Part shown: positions 56,090-64,000 of the stretch, piece by piece | How positions within the stretch are numbered: the stretch's first letter is position 1 | Layout of the letters: every line of letters starts with the position of its first letter | From: Paratinospora sagittata | Taxonomy: Eukaryota > Streptophyta > Magnoliopsida > Ranunculales > Menispermaceae | Assembly (NCBI GenBank): GCA_035771175.1 | Contig: CM069590.1 | Coordinates: 34,672,821 to 34,736,820, forward strand | DNA length: 64,000 nucleotides | Reading direction: 5' to 3' | The notes under the pieces: generated by a model | The model's database searches: none | The model's input: the letters and a program-made list of their open reading frames with translations, nothing else | Told to the model about the DNA's origin: nothing | Translations under genes and position numbers: made by a program

Positions 56090-57345
56090 GACCACCTTGG
56101 AAGTCTCTTAGGTTGAAAGGGGTTACGATGCAAGCGTGGCAACAAGATAGGAGAGGTTGGGATGTTGATAAGTTTGGGTCTTTCACCACTATATCTCTTT
56201 TTTGGCACTTAATCAACCAACCACACATTACACTTTTCACTCTCCACTTTCCGTTGGAAGTCCAAGATTCCATCAAAGGTCAAAATTTTTGGATGGCTTG
56301 TGGTTCTTGACAAGATCAATGTTGGCAATGTTTTCCAAAGGAGAAAGCCCTTTATCTCCCTATTTCCAAATTTGCATGTTCTTTGCAGGAATGAAGGGGA
56401 GTCTATTAATCAAATTTCTTGTTGTGCAATTTTACGCGGTACCTTTGATCGAGATTGTTGAATATGTTAGGATTTAGGATGGTCTTGGGTTCTTTGAAGA
56501 AGGTGCAAGGACCACTTCCAGGAAGAATTTCTAGGTGATGTAGGGGGAAAAAGGCTTCTATGGAAGTAACCAATTGTTGGTTTGCTGTGGAGCATGTGGT
56601 TGAGAGGAACCTTAGAACTTTTGAGGATCAACATGGTGACAATAATGTAGTTTGGGATGCCATACAATTTAGAATGTCTTCTTGGCTAGAGCTGGAGAAG
56701 AAGTGTCAACATTACTCCTTAGCTAGATATGTTGAGAGACTGTAGAATTTATTTGAAGTTTTGTGTAGTCTGTACCCATTATTGTGCGACCTTTTTAGGG
56801 AATAGCATGCGGTTTCTTTGACAAGACAACTAAATCTTGTAGTGCATGCAATGACTATCATTGACATAGTTATCAAGATCTATATTTTTGTTGATTGTGA
56901 GTTCCCTAAAGGTGTGTGGAGCAAATGGAAGTCCATGTTGCAATGGGAGTGGCTCGCTAATGAATCTAATCTGTGGACTTTTCCTGATGATAATTGGCTT
57001 CCGAGAAGATGGAGACTATTGGAAGGTGGTAGTTTTGCCAGTTATATGGACGGTCTGGAAGGAAAGAAATATGTGAACCTTTGAAAGGATTGATAAGGAG
57101 ATGGGGATTGTTTGGGAAAATCCTTTCTTTTTGGCTTCTCTATGGGATAGTGCTAGCAAACTAGCCAAGGGGTTATTCTTTGGGGGATTGGTTAAGGGGA
57201 TGGAACCCCATATTGGATAGTTTGTGAGTTTTGTTTTTTTTGTCTATTTTCTTTGAGCAGTGCGCCCTCTTGTATTTTTGCTGCACATATTCCAGACTTA
57301 ATACAATACACTTTTGTTTCTTGTCAAAAAAAGAAGAAGATCTAT
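56090..57345 (+). pseudogene. LINE (non-LTR retrotransposon) 3' end, zf-RVT domain
   Basis: Frames in line match the plant LINE region after RT: RGWDVDKFGSFTTISLF, then SKIPSKVKIFGWLVVLDKIN, RRKPFISLFPNLHVLC and the zinc-binding zf-RVT core around CRNEGESINQ (about 56250-56420). WKERN...TFERIDKEMGIV occurs at 57040-57110 and VERNLRTFEDQ at 56590-56620, both like the usual LINE C-terminus WLERNxRxFE, so the tail may be duplicated. It ends with an untranslated tail and TCAAAAAAAGAAGAAG near 57330. Many frameshifts; 5' truncated, as is usual for LINEs. Confidence 0.8.
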
Positions 57346-58420
57346 ATGTAGATTCATTGAATTTGACTTATAATTCCATTAATTGGTCATTTTCTTCAAA
57401 TTGAAGGTTCCCAAATAAGCTAACTTTTTACGGAGGTAATCTCTTCCCAAGGAGATTGTCCTTAGAAAACTTTAGTTTGTAATTTAAAATTTGCTCTTAA
57501 TGAAATTGTTTGTTCAAAATAATATGGAAGTCTTGTACTACTTTTTAGGCCTTGAATATTGAGATAAATTGCTTTCTAAAGATAACATTTGTATTGAATT
57601 ACCCATCCTCATAGAAAGAAGTTGACTCATTGAAGCTTTTTCCAACTCCATGGGGTTGGCTACTAAAAGAAATTTGTTAATTGTAAAATTCAACTTGGAT
57701 TAAGTGGTTATGCTAAACATCTAATCTATCACTGCATACTTGTCTAGTTGACATAGCCAAAAACATAAAGAAGAGCTCTTTTAAATTTGGAGTTTGTGGA
57801 GTAATAGTGTGTACCTAGCCTGCATGACTCTTCCCATTATAGGGTCTAGGAAAATGTCGATATGTGTAGCCTTTGCTACACTTCGCGTAGAGGTTTTTTT
57901 CTGATTTAACCATGTGACATCTAAGCCATAATAGACCAATCTTATGATTTTTATGGGGACTGTCCTTTGATATTGAGGCTTAATTCTCCTAAATCTATGA
58001 TGTACAAAATTTGTGTGTGTGTTGTATTTGTAAAATGCACCCATATTGTTTGAATCTTAAGATTCAAATCATGAATTGAAAGGTTTAAACTGTGTTTTGC
58101 AAGATTCTGTTATGATTTTAGGATTCAATGTGGGATTCGTAAGCATTTAGACTCAAGTTATGGAATCAAATTATTTTCCTTTTGATCCAATTATAAATGT
58201 AACTAAAATGCATAGATTTGAATTGAGATTTTATAACCATGAACATCAAATAAAGCTTTAGCCCTAGTATTTTGCATTCAAATCCCTTTAGGGCCACTAT
58301 ATCTTTTGAATTGGAGGCACCCTAGTCATTTTTCACTGTTTCAGCTGTGGCCTGTAGGCAAGTTTGGTCCAAACTTCTCCTTTAACTTTTATCACTTTAA
58401 CTTGCACCATCTCATTCCCC
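57346..58420. other. Non-coding stretch
   Basis: No gene is seen. It includes at 58030-58245 a loose copy of the GAATC-rich repeat (ATTCAAATCATGAATTG and similar). Confidence 0.45.
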
Positions 58421-58421
58421 T

Positions 58422-58445
58422 CCCCCCCCCCCCCCCCCCCCCCCC
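58422..58445. repeat. Poly-C run of 24
   Basis: An uninterrupted run of C preceded by CCCCT and followed by TTCCC and T8. Such runs are rare in plant AT-rich DNA and could form an i-motif or quadruplex. Confidence 0.9.
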
Positions 58446-59288
58446 TTCCCTTTTTTTTCATAGGTAGTCATAGAGAAAATGTGTGGGGGAACAAAGATGA
58501 AGCCTAGAGGATGAGGAGTTCGCCAAGAACAACCTAGCTGGATAACGTCAAAAAGGACCATCCCCTCAATAAAGTCCCCCAAGGTGAAGCCATTATTCTA
58601 ATGCTTTGAGCTGATCCATGAAGATGTTTGGAACCTGATAATATCCCACTAAACTTCCATCCTTGAAACTTTCTAATCAAAATTCTATACATCCTTTTCG
58701 ATTGGATTGACCAGATTGTGAGTCCTCCAAGGCACATGATTGAAAGGGTAAAGACTTAATTCATTGGGGAAAAAACTTCCCCTATAACATTGGCATCTCC
58801 TTATCAACTATGAGCTCTCTTCTTAGCTTTTCCCAAACTTTTTAGGCAAACTGGCATTTGTAAAAAAGGATTACCCCACTCATTAGTCCCTTTCATTTTT
58901 TTTTTAACAAAATATGCACCAGTGAGGCAACAGAGTAATAATAAAATGCTTTTGTTGCAGTATTTATTTTCTTGTGAGCCTCTAGCCATGCTAGGAATCA
59001 AACTTCGGATGGGCCTTAGGACTTCCATATAACAAAGTATTGCAAAAGATGGGGAAGGAAGAATTGTCAACTAATTATCAAAGTAGGATTTACCAGAACT
59101 TGCATGGAGGTACTCATAATTCATATATGCCTATCCTCAATCATATATGTAGTCATCACCCCTCCTGACTTAGATAGAAGACCTCAAACGTCATGAATGT
59201 CCTAATCAGGGAATGAAAACTCGACAAAATTCTTTGAATTTTCATTGAAATTAATTAATGTAATTGAATTATTACAAAAATCCATCAC
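58446..59288. other. Unassigned stretch with short minus-strand frames
   Basis: Two minus frames (58534-58737 and 58804-59070) have no motif I recognise. Many stops in between suggest old repeat sequence. Confidence 0.35.
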
Positions 59289-59295
59289 ACTTAGG

Positions 59296-60303
59296 CAAGG
59301 TAATAAAAAGCGCAAGGCGCACTCAAGGCGATGAGGGGCCCTTTAGCCTAAGGCGCAAGGCGAGGCACACGTTTGAGTAAAGTGAGGCACAAAATTCTTA
59401 AAAAACTTAATTTTATATTATTTTTTATAAAAGAATTCAAAATAGACAAAAATCAATAAAAAGTTTTATCATACATCATAATGTTCATAATAACACTAAT
59501 GTTTCTATTTCATAGTTCTTCTTAGTACTATGTTTATTTCTTTTAATATTTAAAATTTAATTGAAGAAAAAAACACAAAAGCAAGGAAGAACAAGTAGCT
59601 ATTATAAGGCCTTTGTAATAACCTATGTTACCTGGACTCGGGTATGGATGTCAGATACGGGTACATATTTAGAGGTTCGACTTGTTCGTTTTCAAATTCT
59701 AGGATACAGGGATTTGGCTATATTATATGTTGTTCTTTCTTTTTTTTTACTCATTTATTGTTCATTTTATTCTCCCACTTAAGTAAATTTCACCTATTAA
59801 TCATTTTCTTCTTTCATGCTTTCTCTTTTTACTTTAGAGAATCTACATAGTAATACTCTAAAATCTAAAGTGTCGGACACATCCTATACCCATGTTGTAT
59901 CTTGAAGTGTCGGACACGGATACGTCGGGCTAAAGTGAAGAGTTCGGATAACATAGGTAATAACATCTTATTGTTGTTATAAAACCAAAACACAAGTTTC
60001 CTTTAATGTTTTATGTTTTATATTGTTTATCATGTATATTTATTCAAAGAAGAGAGAAAAAAGTATATAATACAATACTTATTTTCGAATTAAATATTAT
60101 TTTTTTGAAATGAAGGGCAGGAAAGTGAGGTGCACTAAGGCGCACCGAGGCGCACACTGAAGGCGCATTAAGGCGGACCTAAGGCACACTAAGGCGCACG
60201 CTTGAGTTAAAGTGCCCCGTTTGTCAAGTATTGAGGCGCAATAGGTGCGCCTCGCCTCAAGGCGCGCCTGAGGCCCACTAAGGCTCACGCCTTGATAACA
60301 TTG
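59296..60303. mobile_element. Foldback element rich in AAGGCGCAC
   Basis: The two ends are inverted: left CAAGGTAATAAAAAGCG and right (reversed) CAATGTTATCAAGGCG. GC-rich subterminal blocks of AAGGCGCA/AGGCGCAC repeats follow (59309-59395 and 60115-60295). The flanks are ACTTAGG at 59289-59295 and 60304-60310. The 7-8 bp duplication and subterminal repeats suit a hAT-like non-autonomous element. Minus a nested MITE it is about 670 bp. Confidence 0.7.
59623..59956. mobile_element. hAT-like MITE inside the foldback element, TSD GTAATAAC
   Basis: 334 bp with ends CTATGTTACCTGGACTC and, reversed, CTATGTTATCCGAACTC (14 of 17 identical). Flanks are GTAATAAC at 59615-59622 and 59957-59964. Subterminal 'gtcggacac' motifs recall a MITE family widespread in dicots that begins CTATGTTGCTCGGACTC. 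Confidence 0.85.
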
Positions 60304-60310
60304 ACTTAGG

Positions 60311-61084
60311 TAAAGTATTGTAGTAATTTGTAAAACTCCGAAAATCCTTTAGAAACTTTTAATTTTTAAATATAATGTTAAAAAAAATCAATGCTAGCTT
60401 CAACTTTTGCTGGAAGATATTCTTGAAGAATAAAGATGTATGAAATTGAAGCAAAATTAAATATGTAATCGATAAAATTAAAAAAAATCACTAATGGAAG
60501 AAGAAAAATAAGATTTTCAATAATCTGAAACTAAATGACATGTAATTTATGAACTATGTGTAATTAATTCACATATCTCTTATATATGTTAAGCATAAAG
60601 TCATAAAAATAGCTTGTGACTCAGAGAATATGCGATGAGTAATATAGAAATTATAAATCTTATTTTAAACCACTATACTTTATAATTTAATGAGTTTTTA
60701 AGTACATAATTATTTTTGTTTCAACATATCTTTACAACATTTAAATAGAATATTTTAAACTTCTCTACAATATCAAATGTTTACAAAAACTCAAATTTGT
60801 AAATATGAATCTTCACAAAAATTCAACATGTTGAATTAAGGTTCCTAAACTGATTCCGAATTTTGTAGGCCTGAAGTTCGAGGATTCAAATTCTTGATCC
60901 TTGGTCCTAATGTTGTGTATTTCTTTGGATCCCAAGAAGTGTAGTTTCCAAGATAGCTTTTGTGATGGAGAAAAAAGTTGAAATTGGTTTCACAGTGCAT
61001 ACCTAAGAATTTATAAAGGGACCTAATTAGATTTCCAAATACTATGTGGATTGAAGAAATGAATTCTTATCGACTTCCATAGGT
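60311..61084. other. AT-rich stretch without a gene
   Basis: No gene, element end or structured repeat was seen. Confidence 0.45.
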
Positions 61085-64000
61085 CAACCTATTGAATAGA
61101 TCTGCAACATGGTTGTTATCAAGAACCCCATGTTTGCTTTTAATGATCTTAGCCCATAGGGAAGCTTGCTCTGAAGGAATTTCCATAACCATCTATAACT
61201 ATGGCTCGATTTTGAGCCAAAATATTACCAATCCCCAACACCTTCGTTCTTTTAGGACGAGAATTGCTTCCTTTGTCAACTCCTTGACCCCCCAAAATTC
61301 TCGACTCATCTCTCAATTAGGTTGGCCACTCCCATTGGAATTGGAGACAAAGACATAAAGTACGTGGGAGATAGCATCAAGCACTGATAGGATAAGGGCC
61401 AATTCGCTTCCTCTGAAAAGAAGGCTCATCTTTTGTCAAACAAGGCATATAAATATTTCTGTGACGATTGGATCCCAAAAGGTAGCTTTATTAGGATTTT
61501 GGACTTGTGGGGCAAACCAATTATATCATGGGCCATGAACCTATGGAACAATCCACCTTATTAGTTATTAACAAGCTTTTTCAACTTCATTGCATCCATG
61601 ATAATACCTGCAATTTGGGTGTGGCAATGGCCTTTGGAACTTTTTTATCTTCAACTAAAGTCTGCCATTAATCATGAGTAAGAACGATATTGAACTGAGA
61701 CAACATCTAATCCATCTACTTCATCCTTCTCCCAAACCTTTCTTCTTCATAATGAAAATCCAAGAAATCCTAATTAATGTTATAATAAGCCTTTTGCAAA
61801 ATCAATCTTGGAAACCAAAATCCTTATTCGTACTTTGTACTCTTCCGTCACCTCATTGGCAGTTAGTTTAATGTATATGATTTGTTCTATCTTGGATTCT
61901 AAAATATTCTAAAGAATTTGTCTTAGCCTTCTAGAGAGAACCTTGAAAAGGATTTTATAAAATTTTGTCTCCAAACTAATTGGCTTGAAGTCCTCAATCT
62001 TTGACAAAAAAGAAGTCCTCAATCTTTCGACAATTTATTTTCATTGGAATCAAGCATATGTATGTCTTATTGATTATAGCATTAATCACTCCAATTGGAT
62101 GAAATTACTCTGTAACTATCATAATATCTACTTTCATTGCATCTCGACACTCCTAAAAGATCATAATTGCATAGCCATCTAGACCTATATATAATTAAAA
62201 GTTGGTGCTTTTCATCTATTCCTCCTCAACGGGCCTTTCTAACCATTCATTATCTACTTGAGTTTGAGAACTCCAGTCAATGCCTTTATGCCACACCCTT
62301 CTCCTTTTTGCTTTGCGAATATAGCTCAACACAACTTAACAAAGCCCTTTTCAAACTACACGAGGTCAGCTACATGAATCCACTTCTTCCTCTTTGCTCT
62401 ATCAAGGTTTAAGTCAATATCTGTGTTATAAGTAGTTATATCTTTCTTAGTTATTACTATCCATATTATTTTAGGTCTTCCTTTGCCTTTATCGTTATCG
62501 TAAATTGTTAATAGGTCACTCTTCCTAGTTGACACATCTAATGGTCTTTGTTCTTTTTTACTTCGAGAATAGAAAAATAGTCCACAATTTGTTCTTCATT
62601 TCTTGATCCTCTTCCACTATGGATCCGTCCGCCTTTTTCAATTTTTAAATTATAGGCTACAACCTTGGCCCTCCCCCTGTTTAAAATATATGGAAAAAGT
62701 TTGAATATGGGGCCCCTTCTTTTTCAACTTTGCCTTCTGACTCCATTTTTACTTACTTGGTTTTGATGGCCTCAAGGTTAGTCCTATCTTCCTTCCGCAG
62801 TATGTCCAATTACTTAATTTATTTATTTTCCTATTCCCTCTTCTCATGGCCACTAATTTTTTATGCTAGCTCTTTCCTTCCTTCACAATATCTCCAATTG
62901 CCTTTGAGTTTAATGTTTTAATGTGATCCTTATTCCTTGACACATTTTAACTTCCTCATGAATTTATATACCTCCCAAGCTTATGCTTGGTTGAATTGCC
63001 ACCTCTCTGATTATTTCAGCTTAAATAATGGAAGCTCCAACCACGTGTTCTCAAATTGAATAGGATGAAGACCCCATCTAGGCTCATGGTAATCTGGGAT
63101 AAGTGAAAAATGATAAGAAATGAATCTCAGGGCCACCTCCTAACGAATAAGGATAAAAGGATCTGTCCAATCCTTAGTCATCATGTACTGATCCAACCCA
63201 CATCATACAAGGAACTCCCTAGAGTTGGACCAGATAAATCTAGCCATTGTTATCAAAACCATGAATCAAATCGGGATTCAGATTGGTGAATCATAAAATT
63301 CACAATACAAATGTGAATCATATATATGTGTATATTAAATGTCCACATAGTTATTAGCGCATGTGTTATTTTAGCTAATTAATGATTCAATTGATTTGCC
63401 TTAATTCAACTATTGATTTACCGATTAGATTTGATTCACTGCCAATTCACTTGCGATTCATAAGTATAGCAATGTAGGAACTTGATTTAAATATATTTTT
63501 GGTAAATTGAATCATGAATTTTGCAATTCATTGATTCAAATTGTGATTCTGATCAATATGAATATAACATGGTCTATGGAGGGTCTCATTGCTCCAGCTT
63601 GTTGATCGGTATATCAAATTTCTTTATCCTCGGTTCAACCTGTTGCTATTTAGCTTCTTCTCCACACATTTGACGATGTTGAAGTTCCTTCCTATGCAAT
63701 GAAATTGCTAACAAAGGCTGCTTAAGGTTACCACCTCATCCACAACACCTTTCTTTGGTTTCCAAGGTTTGGGCCATAAATTGAAGAGAACTACCAACTG
63801 CCTTCATTACCAGAAGCAATTTTGATGAAAACTTCCCGATAATGTTAAGCTAATACCTGCACTGTTGTTGTGTCCCAAGTTACTAGGACACCCTTACACT
63901 ATCCTCAGCGTACCCATGCTTTGAACCTTTCTTGCCATTAACTACCCATCACTCGTCAGTAACCCTGTCTCCAAAAAAGTCACAATGTCTGGATTAACTT
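61085..64000 (-). pseudogene. LINE ORF2: endonuclease and reverse transcriptase, decayed
   Basis: Minus strand, beginning beyond the right edge. Endonuclease pieces: NPDIVTFLETGL (about 63965), NFNIVKCVEKKLNSNRL (about 63690), then after an inserted repeat ARFIWSNSRE (about 63240) and HEPRWGLHPIQFENTWLE (about 63080). RT pieces: INKTYICLIPMKINCRKIEDF (about 62060), a YK-I-KVLS-RLRQ stretch (61940), TANEVTEEYKVRIRILVSKI with DFAKG (61800-61860), and GLGIGNILAQN-like sequence (61230). These follow the order of plant L1-type ORF2. Frameshifts and stops are frequent. The part after RT (zf-RVT) is missing at the left end, so it is 3' truncated or broken near 61085. Confidence 0.8.
63246..63583 (-). 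mobile_element. Small GAATC-rich element splitting the LINE endonuclease
   Basis: About 335 bp with ends GTTATCAAAACC and AATATAAC that are weak inverted repeats (GTTAT...ATAAC). Removing it rejoins the LINE frame cleanly across ACC-ATG-GCT-AGA. The interior is the inverted counterpart of 51090-51440. The target duplication is 3 bp at most (CAT). Confidence 0.65.

Noticed and set aside
56370..56400. Possible FabZ exon 4 at a FFAG-containing frame
   Set aside because: Surrounding residues do not match the dehydratase, and the correct frame there reads as LINE zf-RVT.
56202..57084. A host gene in the 56-57 kb plus-strand frames
   Set aside because: The frames together follow a LINE C-terminal region with frameshifts; not an independent gene and not FabZ exon 4.
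1..64000. tRNA, rRNA or snoRNA genes
   Set aside because: No cloverleaf with A and B boxes or rRNA-like sequence was recognised by eye; only the tRNA-complementary primer sites of retroelements.

Overview
This window is nuclear DNA of a flowering plant, most likely a eudicot. It is AT-rich, has one gene with GT-AG introns and a plastid transit peptide, and is otherwise built from plant transposable elements. I see no bacterial gene organisation, no rRNA or tRNA gene and no CRISPR array. The only ordinary host gene I can support is the 5' part of a nuclear gene for plastid 3-hydroxyacyl-ACP dehydratase (FabZ), with three exons at 49187-49869. Its remaining exons were not found, so intron 3 is either at least 14 kb long or the gene is broken.

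Layout, left to right. 1-6873: Ty1/copia pieces. These are a minus-strand Gag start with its 5' LTR, the non-coding 3' part and the 2.8 kb 3' LTR of a plus-strand copia, and part of another LTR. 6906-21899: a Ty3/gypsy chromovirus with both LTRs, a Met-tRNA primer site, an extra leader ORF, and Gag-PR-RT-RH-INT-chromodomain full of stops. It is broken by two solo LTRs (10909-13871, TSD GCAGT; 16520-17855, TSD TTGGC). 21905-35109: a minus-strand copia whose 5' LTR is split by a 10 kb Tat/Athila-like element (24402-34412, TSD TTGAG). That element has lost its pol, holds copia LTR pieces in both orientations, and has a gypsy solo LTR (TSD CGAGG) in its own LTR. 35110-38888: a gypsy LTR holding a copia solo LTR (TSD CATGT). 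39513-44906: a copia element with both LTRs and TSD GGTTC, lacking gag and carrying an inverted duplication inside pol. 46694-48848: a Mutator-like non-autonomous element with a hAT-like element (TSD CCTCTAGT) inside it. 49187-49869: FabZ exons 1-3. 50709-56030: a Tourist-like MITE, a Tat-like LTR, and a gypsy LTR with integrase tail. 56090-57345: the 3' end of a LINE. 59296-60303: a foldback element with a hAT-like MITE inside. 61085-64000: a minus-strand LINE running off the window and split by a small repeat.

Target-site duplications give a partial order of events. Around 22-35 kb, a gypsy LTR received a copia, whose LTR received the Tat-like element, whose LTR received a gypsy LTR: four layers. 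Nearly all TE coding regions carry stops or frameshifts, so they are old copies. No new molecular system is convincingly shown. The most interesting structures are palindromic minisatellites just upstream of the TATA box in one gypsy LTR family, an array of GGACGCT...AGCGCCC hairpin modules in copia LTRs, and a 382-bp inverted duplication inside copia pol.
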